A stretch of DNA of 64,000 bases from Alphaproteobacteria bacterium HGW-Alphaproteobacteria-7 (GTDB taxonomy: Bacteria; Pseudomonadota; Alphaproteobacteria; Sphingomonadales; Sphingomonadaceae): NCBI GenBank assembly GCA_002842735.1, contig PHEB01000007.1, positions 1 through 64,000 of the forward strand. Direction: 5' to 3'. Below, one piece after another: positions 25,781 through 33,939 of the stretch. The notes beneath the pieces are model-generated. The model was given only the letters and a program-made list of their open reading frames with translations, did no database searches and was not told the origin of the DNA. Position numbers and translations under genes: made by a program. Position 1 is the stretch's first letter. Every line of letters begins with the position of its first letter.

Positions 25781-26887
25781 ATGCAAACTGCTGTGATTGT
25801 GACCGACAATATGCCTTTTCCCGCTCGATTCCGATCCCGACCTGCCCGCGCTTTCACCGCGCAGGCCGCCGCGCAGGCGGTTTCTGCGCCGGGCACGCGC
25901 GCCGAAGAAGCCCGCCGTGCGCTGCTGGAACGGATTGCCGATTTCATCACCCGGCATGATCTGACAGTGACCGCGCCCAACCTCGCAACCATATGCGGTG
26001 GATTGTCCGGATCGCACCCCGAACTGGCACAGGCCTTTGCTGCGCGCGAAATCGCGGGTGAGCCAATCGACCAGCGCTGGCTGGATACGCTGGCGCGGCT
26101 CAATCCCGATGGCGGCACCCGCATTGCCGAGCTTGAAACGCTGATGGACAAGCTTGAATATGGGTTGATGCGGTTCGCGCAGGCTGCGCGTTCGGCGCAG
26201 ACCGAAACCAGCGACCATCGCGATGCATTGGGTGAACAGATCGAAGCGATGGCATCACCCAGCGACATTGCGCAGGTGCTTGATCTGTCACGCGCGATGC
26301 TGGCCCGGATTGAACAGGTTGAGGCCGCGATGGCGCGCAGCCAGGCAGAAACCGAACAACTGCGCGAAAATCTCGCCAAGGCGCGGATGGAGGCGGATGT
26401 CGATCACCTGACCCATTTGCCCAATCGCCGGGCGTTTGAACGGCGCTTGGTCTCGGCCGCAACCGAAGCGCGGGCCAAGGGCGAACCGCTGAGCCTTGCG
26501 TTTTGTGATCTCGATCATTTCAAGGCGATCAATGATCGCCATGGGCATGAGGCTGGTGATCGGGTGCTGTGCACAATGGCATCGGGCCTGATCGAATATG
26601 CTGGCGACAACTTTTTTGTCGCGCGCCACGGCGGCGAGGAGTTCGTGCTGCTGTTCTATGGTCTGGATAAGGAAGCAGCCCGGCAGCGGCTTGATGCGCT
26701 GCGTGCTGCGCAGGCTGCGCGCCAACTGCTCAACCGCGAAACGGGCAAACCGTTCGGGCGGATCACCTTTTCCGCCGGGGTCGCCGAAGTGACCGAGGAT
26801 GCCGACAATCGCAGCGCGCTCGCCCGCGCTGACGCCGCATTATATCGCGCCAAGCAGGAAGGGCGCAATCGGGTGGTGGTAGGCTAG
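25781..26887 (+). CDS. GGDEF-domain diguanylate cyclase
   Basis: This 368-residue soluble protein has an N-terminal helical region (to ~190) with a coiled-coil-like stretch (RIEQVEAAMARSQAETEQLRENL), followed by a complete GGDEF domain. It shows DHLTHLPNRRAFERRL, the metal-binding Asp in FCDLDHFKAINDRHGHEAGD and the signature RHGGEEF near residues 282-288. It should make cyclic di-GMP. No RxxD inhibitory site is evident before the signature. The place inside the flagellar locus suggests control of motility versus surface life. Confidence 0.9.
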   Translation: MQTAVIVTDNMPFPARFRSRPARAFTAQAAAQAVSAPGTRAEEARRALLERIADFITRHDLTVTAPNLATICGGLSGSHPELAQAFAAREIAGEPIDQRWLDTLARLNPDGGTRIAELETLMDKLEYGLMRFAQAARSAQTETSDHRDALGEQIEAMASPSDIAQVLDLSRAMLARIEQVEAAMARSQAETEQLRENLAKARMEADVDHLTHLPNRRAFERRLVSAATEARAKGEPLSLAFCDLDHFKAINDRHGHEAGDRVLCTMASGLIEYAGDNFFVARHGGEEFVLLFYGLDKEAARQRLDALRAAQAARQLLNRETGKPFGRITFSAGVAEVTEDADNRSALARADAALYRAKQEGRNRVVVG

Positions 26888-26922
26888 GGTCAGGACCTGC
26901 ACTTGCCCCGTCCTGCGACCGG

Positions 26923-27399
26923 TCAGGATGACAATTCCCCCGCATCCGGTGCCTGGGCAACGATTTCATCATAGGCGAGACTGGCGTAAAGTTCGCCGCG
27001 CGTGCCCGCTGTTATGATGGTGCGCACCGCCACGCCGCTCGCCTGCGCGTCTTCGGCCAAAGCGGAAGCTGCATCCCACGCCGCCGCTTCGTCGCCGGGA
27101 AGGTAGCGGGCAAACACTGTCAGTGTCGCCCGCGGATCGCGCGGCTGGGCGGCGAGCCATTCGGACAGGCTCGGCCCGTCCGCAACCGGACGGAACAGCG
27201 CCTGTGCATTGGCGATTTCGGGTGAGTATGTGTGGCGCATATCCTTTTCGCGCGCATCACGACCGGCAAGCCTGCGTTCGGCCTCGGCTTCGGCGGCAGG
27301 CAGGGCCGACAGCGTCAGCAGAAACAGGATCAGCGCCAGATCGGCCAGAATCAGCTGCCAGCCCGGGCCCGCGCGGTTATATTCTGCTGCGCGGATCAT
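26923..27399 (-). CDS. ExbD/MotB-like small membrane protein
   Basis: This 158-residue protein has one membrane helix (LILADLALILFLLTLSALPA, residues ~16-35) near its N-terminus, preceded by a short cytoplasmic part and followed by a periplasmic domain. The helix carries one acid (Asp in ADLALIL), as in ExbD/TolR/MotB stator subunits, but there is no OmpA-type peptidoglycan domain. The ATG at 27399 overlaps the stop of the ExbB-like gene by 4 nt. It is convergent with the cyclase gene. Identification rests on topology and partner more than on sequence. Confidence 0.6.
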   Translation of the reverse strand: MIRAAEYNRAGPGWQLILADLALILFLLTLSALPAAEAEAERRLAGRDAREKDMRHTYSPEIANAQALFRPVADGPSLSEWLAAQPRDPRATLTVFARYLPGDEAAAWDAASALAEDAQASGVAVRTIITAGTRGELYASLAYDEIVAQAPDAGELSS

Positions 27400-28070
27400 G
27401 CCACACCTCGCAGTTGCGCGCGCCGGACTTGCGCCAGGGTGGCGGCCTTCGCGATCTGATCGATGAACCATTCAGCCAGCGCCTCTCGCGCGCTTTCGTT
27501 GCGGGCAGCGCGGCGAGTGATTGCGGTTGCCAGCGGAAAGCACAGCAAATGCGCCAGCAGCGCGCCATACAGCGTCGACAGCACGGCGGTGGAAATCGCC
27601 TGCATCGTCAGCCGGACGGTATCACCCCCGACTATCGGAGCCAGCTGGGTGAAGGCATAAAGCGTCCCGATCAATCCGAACACCGGCGCCAGTTCGCCGG
27701 CCCAGGCAAACACCTGCGCCGCGTTGGTCTGCTGCGCCGCGTCGATTGCGCGCTGCGTCCGCCGCGCGGTGTGCAGCGATTCAAGCGTGCCGTGGCGCAG
27801 ATAGGCGTCAAGCATCAACCCAAGGCTGCGATCAGGCGGAAGCGCCGGATTGGCGCGGTGCGAACCATCGCGCTGGATTTCAGTGAGCGCGAGCGCGAGC
27901 GCCCTGCGGTTGGTTTCGGGATTGAACCCGCGCCGCACCAACCCGCCCGCCTGTCGCAGTGCCGCACCAAAGTCGCGCCATCCGCATCGCGCAGCGCAAG
28001 CGAGCGCGGTGCCCGTTACAACAACGCCAAGCGCCCCTGGGTCGAACAGAGACATGATTGTGTTCGGCAT
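27396..28070 (-). CDS. MotA/TolQ/ExbB-like proton-channel protein
   Basis: This 224-residue protein has an N-terminal membrane helix, a cytoplasmic stretch, and two C-terminal helices around AWAGELAPVFGLIGTLYAFTQL and AISTAVLSTLYGALLAHLLCFPLA, the standard MotA/TolQ/ExbB channel signature. The ATG at 28070 has AAGGGG upstream and is preferred to the frame start at 28094. With the downstream ExbD-like gene it forms a second stator-type pair in a locus that already has classical motA-motB (36227-38087). Confidence 0.75.
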   Translation of the reverse strand: MPNTIMSLFDPGALGVVVTGTALACAARCGWRDFGAALRQAGGLVRRGFNPETNRRALALALTEIQRDGSHRANPALPPDRSLGLMLDAYLRHGTLESLHTARRTQRAIDAAQQTNAAQVFAWAGELAPVFGLIGTLYAFTQLAPIVGGDTVRLTMQAISTAVLSTLYGALLAHLLCFPLATAITRRAARNESAREALAEWFIDQIAKAATLAQVRRAQLRGVA

Positions 28071-28166
28071 GAGGGCCCCTTTGCTCGCGGTCATTCACAG
28101 GACGGCGCGCAGCAGCGCGGATTAAGCCCGCAGCGGCAGCGGCTTGCCCACCGGGAACCGGCAGGG

Positions 28167-28184
28167 GCGGCAAGGGCTTGCCGC
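28167..28184. promoter_or_regulatory. Palindrome upstream of the flgB sigma-54 promoter
   Basis: GCGGCAAG-GG-CTTGCCGC is a perfect 8-bp palindrome. It ends 42 nt before the -24 box, that is about 70-86 nt before the predicted start. A partial copy, CGGCTTGCC, lies at 28139-28147. This is the usual place for a sigma-54 enhancer-binding protein such as FlbD/FleQ. Confidence 0.5.
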
Positions 28185-28226
28185 TGGCCGCGTCCTGCCG
28201 CCGCTCGCACGCCCACTAAAGGCATT

Positions 28227-28244
28227 TGGCACGCTTCCTGCTTC
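28227..28244 (+). promoter_or_regulatory. Sigma-54 promoter of the flgB operon
   Basis: TGGCACG-CTTC-CTGCTTC matches the sigma-54 consensus except C for T at one place. GG is at 28228-28229 and GC at 28240-28241, with 10 nt between. The predicted start is about 28253, giving a leader of about 31 nt before flgB. Confidence 0.82.
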
Positions 28245-28283
28245 AGTCCGTTGCAAACCACTGCGCGACAGGAGGAAGGCCAA

Positions 28284-28634
28284 GTGAACGAAGGATTTTT
28301 CGGCATTCATGGCGCGGCGCTGACCTTGCGGTCAGAACGCATGGGCGTGATTGCATCCAACATCGCCAATGCCGCCACCCCCGGTTACAAGGCGCGCGAC
28401 ATTGATTTCAACGCCGCGCTTGATGCCCGGATGGCAGCGTTGCGCGGTGAACCCGGCGATCCGCGCGCCGGAATGGTGTGGCGCACGCCGACCATGCCAT
28501 CATTGGACGGCAACACGGTTGAACTCAGCCGCGAACAGGTTGCCTTTGCCGAAAACGCCATGGCCTACAGCGCCACGCTCAGCTTCGTGCAGGGCAGGGT
28601 CAACAACATCACCCGCGCGTTGAAGGGTGAATGA
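28284..28634 (+). CDS. flgB: Flagellar basal-body rod protein FlgB
   Basis: This is a 116-residue proximal rod protein. It shows the rod-family N-terminal motif RSERMGVIASNIANAATPGYKARDIDF and a C-terminal AMAYSATLSFVQGRVNNITRALKGE helix, the two parts that form the coiled-coil core. The GTG at 28284 is preceded by GGAGGAAGG. It opens the long plus-strand operon and overlaps flgC by 4 nt. Confidence 0.93.
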   Translation: MNEGFFGIHGAALTLRSERMGVIASNIANAATPGYKARDIDFNAALDARMAALRGEPGDPRAGMVWRTPTMPSLDGNTVELSREQVAFAENAMAYSATLSFVQGRVNNITRALKGE

Positions 28635-29047
28635 CCATGCCTGAACAACCCCCCATGACGCTGTTTTCGATGACCACCCGCGCGATGCAGGCGCAGATGG
28701 TGCGGATGAACGCGGCGACATCCAACCTCGCCAATGCGGGATCGGTTTCCTCCACCGAAGCCGGTGCCTATCGCCCGATCCGTGCGGTTTTTGCGGTCGA
28801 GCTTGATCGCGCATCCGGCCTCGCCGGGGTCACGACGACCGGGCTTGTCCGCGCCGAAACCGCCGCAACAAAACGTTATGATCCGGGCCACCCGCTCGCC
28901 GATGCCGATGGCAACGTGTTCGAAGCCCCGGTCGATGAAACCGCCGAAATGGTCGAGATCATGGAAAGCGCGCGCCAGTACCAAAACCTGGTGCAGGCGC
29001 TGCAGACCGCCAAGCAGTTGATGCTCGAAACCCTGAGGAGCCAGTGA
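28631..29047 (+). CDS. flgC: Flagellar basal-body rod protein FlgC
   Basis: This 138-residue proximal rod protein has the ANLANAGSVSS N-terminal rod motif, the middle segment YDPGHPLADADGNVFEAPVDETAEMVEIMESARQYQNLV diagnostic of FlgC, and a terminal LQTAKQLMLETLRSQ helix. It starts in a 4-nt overlap with flgB and ends in a 4-nt overlap with flgD. Confidence 0.94.
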   Translation: MTMPEQPPMTLFSMTTRAMQAQMVRMNAATSNLANAGSVSSTEAGAYRPIRAVFAVELDRASGLAGVTTTGLVRAETAATKRYDPGHPLADADGNVFEAPVDETAEMVEIMESARQYQNLVQALQTAKQLMLETLRSQ

Positions 29048-29361
29048 TGACTACCACCAATACCATAAACCCAGCCGCGCAACCGACGCTTGACCGGCTC
29101 AACACATCATCGCGGCTCAGCGGGAACGGGTTGGAAACGCTTGATCAGGGCGATTTCCTGCGGCTGCTGACCACGCAGCTGACCTTTCAGGATCCGCTTG
29201 CCCCGGCCAACAACGAAGCAATGCTGGCGCAGATGGCGCAGTTTTCTTCGCTCGCGGCGACCACCGAAAGTTCGGCCACGCTCGAAGCGATTTCGGCCAA
29301 GCTCGACCGGCTGATCGCCGCGCAGGAAGCCGCGCTGCAACCCGCCACCCCGCAACCCTGA
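29044..29361 (+). CDS. flgD: Short FlgD-type hook-cap protein
   Basis: This 105-residue protein has the conserved FlgD N-terminal segment GDFLRLLTTQLTFQDPLAPANNEAMLAQMAQFSSLAA. Usual FlgD proteins are about 220 residues, with FnIII- and tudor-like domains after residue 90. Here the reading frame ends at residue 105, just after the coiled-coil region, so only the export/assembly segment remains. No frameshifted remnant follows, since flgE begins 30 nt later. It may act as a minimal scaffolding cap. Confidence 0.85.
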   Translation: MMTTTNTINPAAQPTLDRLNTSSRLSGNGLETLDQGDFLRLLTTQLTFQDPLAPANNEAMLAQMAQFSSLAATTESSATLEAISAKLDRLIAAQEAALQPATPQP

Positions 29362-29391
29362 CCCCTTCCCCAAGCAGAGGAATATAAGCCC

Positions 29392-30204
29392 ATGTCATTC
29401 TTTACTTCCCTAAGCGGCCTCAAGAACGCCGAAATGGACCTGCGGGTGATCTCGCACAACATCGCCAACGCCGAAACGGCTGGCTTCAAGAAAAGCTCGG
29501 CGCAGTTTGCCGATCTGGTCGCCAGCGGATCGGCCACCGACCCGCGCCGCACCGCCGGGATCGGCGCAACGGTGTCAGCGATCACGCAGGATTTCGCGCT
29601 CGGCCCGCTTGAACAGACCGGCCGCAGCCTTGATCTGGCGATTGATGGCGATGGCTTTTTTGCGCTTGCCAATCCGGTGTCGGGCGATGTCAGCTTTACC
29701 CGCAACGGCAATTTCCGCCTGACTGCCACGGGCGAAATGCAGGATGCAACCGGCAACGTGCTGCAAGCGTTTCCGGTCGATGCCGCCGGGAACCCGACTT
29801 CGACCACCCCCGGTAATGTGATCGTGCCGCTGACCAACGGCGCCGGATCGGCGCTGGCCAATGTCACGATCAATAGTCGCGGGATCGTCAACGCGGCCTA
29901 TGCCGACGGCACCACTGATCCAATAGGGCAGATTGCGCTCGCCACCTTTGCCGCGCCCAGCGGGCTGCGAGCGATCGGCCAGACCAAGTGGCAGGCATCG
30001 GGCGATTCTGGTGCGCCGGTGTTCGGCAATCCCGGCATCGGCAATAATGGCGAAATGATCAGCGGCGCGCTCGAACGCTCGAACGTCGATCTGGCTGAAG
30101 AGATGGTGGCGCTGCTGTCTGCGCAACGCAATTTCCAGGCCAACGCCCGCGCAATCGATACCGCCACCCAGATTTCCCAGACCGTTCTGAACCTGCGGCA
30201 GTAA
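29392..30204 (+). CDS. flgE: Flagellar hook protein FlgE (short form)
   Basis: This 270-residue protein has a standard rod/hook N-terminus (LSGLKNAEMDLRVISHNIANAETAGFKKSSAQF), the SLDLAIDGDGFFAL motif and the C-terminal ALERSNVDLAEEMVALLSAQRNFQANARAI helix. Most FlgE proteins have over 400 residues. This one lacks most of the outer D2-type domain, so the hook would be thin. By order after flgD it is the hook protein, although its size is close to that of FlgF/FlgG. AGAGGAA precedes the ATG. Confidence 0.85.
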   Translation: MSFFTSLSGLKNAEMDLRVISHNIANAETAGFKKSSAQFADLVASGSATDPRRTAGIGATVSAITQDFALGPLEQTGRSLDLAIDGDGFFALANPVSGDVSFTRNGNFRLTATGEMQDATGNVLQAFPVDAAGNPTSTTPGNVIVPLTNGAGSALANVTINSRGIVNAAYADGTTDPIGQIALATFAAPSGLRAIGQTKWQASGDSGAPVFGNPGIGNNGEMISGALERSNVDLAEEMVALLSAQRNFQANARAIDTATQISQTVLNLRQ

Positions 30205-30207
30205 ATC

Positions 30208-30966
30208 GTGGACCGGATGATCTACACCGCGCTGACCGCGATGAACGCGGCGATGGACCGGCAGCGGACGGTGGCGAACAACCTCGCCAACGCGTCAACG
30301 CCGGGCTTTCGCCAGGAAGTCTTCGCGGTCACACCGGCGACGCTCAAGGACGGTTCGCTGGAAGCCCGCGCCATGGCGCGCGGCAATGTGCGCGGCGCGG
30401 ATATGACGGCGGCGCGGGTGGTGCCGACTGGCAATCCAATGGACGTCGCGCTCGAAGGCAAGGCGTTGCTGGCCTATCAGGCGCCCGATCGGCAGGGCGA
30501 GGTTTATTCGCGCCGCGGCGATCTCAGGGTTGCTGCATCCGGCGTAATCGAAAACGGCGAAGGCCTTGCGGTGTTGGGTGAAGGCGGAACGCCGATCACG
30601 GTGCCGCCGGGGTTCAGCATCGCGATTGCCGCCGATGGAGTGATCCTCGCCAGCGATCCGGGCGACCCCAATGCCCAGCCCGAACCGATCGACCGGTTGC
30701 GGCTGGTCAATCCCGAAGGCAGCCCGCTCGCCAAGGGGATCGACAGCTTTCTCAAAGTGCCGGGCGTCAATGGCGCAAACGGTGTCTTGCCGCCCGATCT
30801 GACCGCGCGGCTGACCACCGGCGCGCTGGAACAATCCAATGTCGAAACCGCCGATACGCTGGTGCAGATGATCGAAGCCCAGCGTGCCTTTGAACAGCGC
30901 GCCCGGATCATCCGCACCGCAGGCGAGCTTGATGAAGCCTCCAGCGGCCTGATGTCGCTGCGCTGA
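30208..30966 (+). CDS. flgF: Flagellar basal-body rod protein FlgF
   Basis: This 252-residue proximal rod protein begins MDRMIYTALTAMNAAMDRQRTVANNLANASTPGFR, typical of FlgF, and ends with ALEQSNVETADTLVQMIEAQRAFEQRARIIRT. The GTG at 30208 gives the family's usual MDR-x-IY start. An ATG three codons later is the alternative. It follows flgE by only 3 nt. Confidence 0.93.
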   Translation: MDRMIYTALTAMNAAMDRQRTVANNLANASTPGFRQEVFAVTPATLKDGSLEARAMARGNVRGADMTAARVVPTGNPMDVALEGKALLAYQAPDRQGEVYSRRGDLRVAASGVIENGEGLAVLGEGGTPITVPPGFSIAIAADGVILASDPGDPNAQPEPIDRLRLVNPEGSPLAKGIDSFLKVPGVNGANGVLPPDLTARLTTGALEQSNVETADTLVQMIEAQRAFEQRARIIRTAGELDEASSGLMSLR

Positions 30967-30990
30967 ACCGTTTTACAGGAGACCTGACCA

Positions 30991-31782
30991 ATGCCCACTT
31001 CAGCCCTTCACGTCGCCCGCACCGGGCTTGAGGCGCAGGATGCGCGGATGCGTGTTATCGCCAACAACCTCGCCAATATCGGCACCACCGCGTTCAAACG
31101 CGACCGCGCAGATTTTGCGACGCTGGCCTATCAGGAACAGCGCGTCGCCGGGCAGCAATCGACCGGGCAGACGGCCTATGCGGTCGGCCTGAACCTTGGC
31201 ACCGGGGTGCAGGTGCAGGGCACCAGCCGGATCGAGGCGCAAGGCACGCTCAATACCACCGGCAATGCGTTCGACGTGGCGCTTGACGGGCCGGGCTATT
31301 TCCAGGTGGAGCTGCCGCCGGGCGGCCAGGTCGGCTTTACCCGCGCGGGCAATTTCACGCTCTCGGCCGATGGCACGTTGATCACATCGCAGGGCTATGC
31401 GGTGCAGCCAGCATTGCAGGTGCCAGCAGGCGCGCAGTCGATCGCCATTTCCCCCGATGGCACTGTCAGCGCGATCACCCCCGGCAATTCCGAACCGACG
31501 CTGCTGGGTCAGCTCAGCATCGCCAGCTTCGTCAACCCGGCGGGCCTGCGCGCGATTGGCGACAACTTCCTGCTGGAAACCGCTGCCAGCGGCCCGGCCG
31601 AAATCGGCGCTGCAGGAGAGAACGGGCGCGGTCAGCTGCGGCAAGGTATGCTCGAAGCATCCAACGTCAACGTGGTCGAAGAACTGGTCGAAATGATCGA
31701 GGCCCAGCGCGCTTACGAAATCAATTCCAAGATGGTCAGCGCAGTCGACGAGATGCTGCGCAACGCCAACCAGACATTGTGA
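30991..31782 (+). CDS. flgG: Flagellar distal rod protein FlgG
   Basis: This 263-residue distal rod protein has the N-terminal ARTGLEAQDARMRVIANNLANIGTTAFKRDRADF and the FlgG-specific segment LAYQEQRVAGQQ. It also shows the TGNAFDVALDGPGYFQVELP core and the C-terminal LEASNVNVVEELVEMIEAQRAYEINSKMVSA. AGGAGA precedes the ATG. The stop overlaps the GTG of the flgH frame. Confidence 0.95.
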   Translation: MPTSALHVARTGLEAQDARMRVIANNLANIGTTAFKRDRADFATLAYQEQRVAGQQSTGQTAYAVGLNLGTGVQVQGTSRIEAQGTLNTTGNAFDVALDGPGYFQVELPPGGQVGFTRAGNFTLSADGTLITSQGYAVQPALQVPAGAQSIAISPDGTVSAITPGNSEPTLLGQLSIASFVNPAGLRAIGDNFLLETAASGPAEIGAAGENGRGQLRQGMLEASNVNVVEELVEMIEAQRAYEINSKMVSAVDEMLRNANQTL

Positions 31783-32501
31783 GACAGATGATGAAGGGTC
31801 GAACCCTGTTCCTCGCCGCGCCGCTGGTGCTGTCCGCATGCATGGGTGCAGGTGGCAGTGGCCCGCAGCCGGGCTTTGCCGCGCCGCCCCCACCGGGCGT
31901 TGCAATCACGACTGCCACCACAGGCGATCCCTTCGCCATTGCTCCGCCGCAGCCCCAACGGGTAAGCGCAGGCGCGATCTTTCAGACCGGGCAGGGTTAT
32001 GCGGGTCTGGTTACCGGCACCCGCGCGCGTGCGCTGGGCGATATGGTGACGATCATTCTGGTCGAAGCGACCACCACCAACAAAAGCACAACCGGGCGCA
32101 CCAACCGCGAAGGCAGCTTCGGAATCACTCCGCCAACTTCTGGCCCGCTCGATTTTCTCAACCCCAATGCCCTTAAAGCTGCGGCCGAAGGGTCGTTCAC
32201 AGGAGCGGGCAATGCTGCGCAGCAAAGCCGCCTGAACGGTGCGGTCGCGGTGACTATCGCCGCAATCTACCCCAACGGCACCGCCGAAGTGGTCGGAGAA
32301 AAGCAGATGATGTTCAGCCAGGGCGAGGAATGGGTGCAGTTCGCAGGGCGCATCCGGCTGGTCGATATCGACGGCGATAACCGCCTTGCCTCGTCGCAGG
32401 TCGCCAATGCGCGGATGATCTATTCGGGCAAGGGCGCAGTGCAACAGGCCAGCCGTCCGGGCTGGCTCAGCCGGTTTTTCGGCATGATTTCGCCGTTCTG
32501 A
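31779..32501 (+). CDS. flgH: Flagellar L-ring lipoprotein FlgH
   Basis: This outer-membrane lipoprotein forms the L ring around the rod. The lipobox LSAC is followed by MGAGG, the mature part contains LGDMVTIILVEATTTNKST and the C-terminal SGRIRLVDID-like VQFAGRIRLVDIDGDNRLASSQVANARMIYSGKGAV. The longest start is a GTG (31779) overlapping the flgG stop. ATGs at 31788 and 31791 are equally plausible and give a cleaner signal peptide. It is 240 residues from the GTG. Confidence 0.94.
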   Translation: MRQMMKGRTLFLAAPLVLSACMGAGGSGPQPGFAAPPPPGVAITTATTGDPFAIAPPQPQRVSAGAIFQTGQGYAGLVTGTRARALGDMVTIILVEATTTNKSTTGRTNREGSFGITPPTSGPLDFLNPNALKAAAEGSFTGAGNAAQQSRLNGAVAVTIAAIYPNGTAEVVGEKQMMFSQGEEWVQFAGRIRLVDIDGDNRLASSQVANARMIYSGKGAVQQASRPGWLSRFFGMISPF

Positions 32502-32515
32502 TGGGGAGCCTGACC

Positions 32516-33622
32516 ATGTCCAATCTCACCCGATTACTGCCGCTGCTACTGGCACTGCTGGCGGCGTTCGCTCCTGCCCCGGCACTGGCTGAACGCATCC
32601 GCGATCTCGGCCAGTTCGAAGGGCTGCGTGCCAACCAGCTCACTGGCTATGGCGTGGTTGTCGGCCTGCAAGGCACCGGCGACAACAACCTTGCCTATGT
32701 TACCGAAGCGATGCGCGGCGTTTCCGGACGCCTCGGCCTGCCGTTGCCGCCCGGCGTCAGTCCGACGCTGCGCAACGCGGCTGCTGTGATCGTGACGGCT
32801 GAATTGCCGGCCTTTGCCAAGCCAGGGCAGCGTATCGACATTACCGTTTCGACCCTTGGCCAGTCGTCTTCGCTGCGCGGCGGGGCGCTGATCCTCACCC
32901 CGCTATACGGCGCGGACGGGCAGATTTACGCCATGGCGCAGGGCAATGTTGCGGTGGGCGGGCTGGGCGTGACCGGGCGCGATGGTTCGCAGGTGACCGT
33001 CAATGTCGCTACCGTGGGGCGGATTGCCGATGGTGCCAGCGTTGAACGCGCGGTCGCCACCGGGTTCGACCGTGCTGGCCCGCTGCGCTTCAACCTCCAC
33101 AAGTCGGACTTTCTCACCGCCGCGCGCGTGCGCGATGCGATCAACAGCCGCTATCCGGGCATTGCCACCATCGCAGACGGGGTGAGCATCGAACTCGCCT
33201 TGCCCGATGGCAATGACCTGCGATCCGCCGTCATGGCCGAGATCGAGATGCTGGGCGTGACCCCGGCCCCGGTCGCAGCCAAAGTGATCATCAACAGCCG
33301 CACCGGCACGGTCGTGATCAACGACGCGGTGCGCCTGTCGCCCGCCGCCGTCAGTCACGGCAAGCTTGTGATCCGGATCGAGGAAAACCCCGCCGTGATC
33401 CAGCCCGCCCCATTTTCACGCGGCGAAACCGCGGTGGAGGAAGCGACCGATATTACGGTTGAGGAACGATCGGACCGGGTGGCCTATATGCCCGGCGCGG
33501 CGTCCTTGTCCGAAATTGTCGATGCGCTGAACCTGCTGGGGGTGGGAGCGTCCGATCTGGCCGTGATCCTCGAAAGTCTCAAGCAGGCAGGCGCCCTGCA
33601 AGCTGAAATGATCGTGTTGTGA
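32516..33622 (+). CDS. flgI: Flagellar P-ring protein FlgI
   Basis: This 368-residue periplasmic ring protein has a cleavable signal (LLALLAAFAPAPALA). The mature N-terminus ERIRDLGQFEGLRANQLTGYGVVVGLQGTGDN and the C-terminal EIVDALNLLGVGASDLAVILESLKQAGALQAEMIVL are strongly conserved. An ATG at 32501 overlaps the flgH stop, but GGGGAG lies between it and the ATG at 32516, so 32516 is chosen. Its folding partner FlgA is encoded at 25042. Confidence 0.96.
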   Translation: MSNLTRLLPLLLALLAAFAPAPALAERIRDLGQFEGLRANQLTGYGVVVGLQGTGDNNLAYVTEAMRGVSGRLGLPLPPGVSPTLRNAAAVIVTAELPAFAKPGQRIDITVSTLGQSSSLRGGALILTPLYGADGQIYAMAQGNVAVGGLGVTGRDGSQVTVNVATVGRIADGASVERAVATGFDRAGPLRFNLHKSDFLTAARVRDAINSRYPGIATIADGVSIELALPDGNDLRSAVMAEIEMLGVTPAPVAAKVIINSRTGTVVINDAVRLSPAAVSHGKLVIRIEENPAVIQPAPFSRGETAVEEATDITVEERSDRVAYMPGAASLSEIVDALNLLGVGASDLAVILESLKQAGALQAEMIVL

Positions 33623-33939
33623 CCGGCCCAATTGCCCCCCAAGGGCCGGTTGCCCCCCGCAGCCCGGCCGCTGCTCCGGCCCTCTCCCCGGAGCACGCCG
33701 AGCTGCGCAAGGCGGCGGAGGGGTTCGAGGCGATCATGCTGCGCCGGATGCTTGCCACCGCGCGCGCATCAAGCTTTGCCGAGGATACCCCGCTGACCGG
33801 CGGCGGGATGCAACAGTTCCAGACAATGCGCGACGAACACTTCGCCGATATCGCCGCCAAAACCGGTGCCTTCGGGTTTGCACGCAGTATCGAGGCGCAG
33901 CTTACGCAACACCTTTCAGAGCAAGGGGGTAGCCGATGA
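33619..33939 (+). CDS. flgJ: FlgJ-type rod-binding protein without muramidase domain
   Basis: This 106-residue protein consists of only the FlgJ N-terminal rod-binding domain: ELRKAAEGFEAIMLRRMLATAR and MQQFQTMRDEHFADIAAKTGAFGFARSIEAQL. It helps the rod form. The peptidoglycan-cutting function that enterobacterial FlgJ carries is probably supplied by the transglycosylase at 23199. The GTG start overlaps flgI, and the stop overlaps flgK by 4 nt. Confidence 0.9.
   Translation: MTGPIAPQGPVAPRSPAAAPALSPEHAELRKAAEGFEAIMLRRMLATARASSFAEDTPLTGGGMQQFQTMRDEHFADIAAKTGAFGFARSIEAQLTQHLSEQGGSR

Noticed and set aside
27123-28283. Long 5' extension of the flgB frame (503 codons in total)
   Set aside because: Only the last 116 codons are FlgB; the rest is antisense to the ExbB/ExbD-like genes and lies upstream of the sigma-54 promoter and the GGAGGAAGG site.
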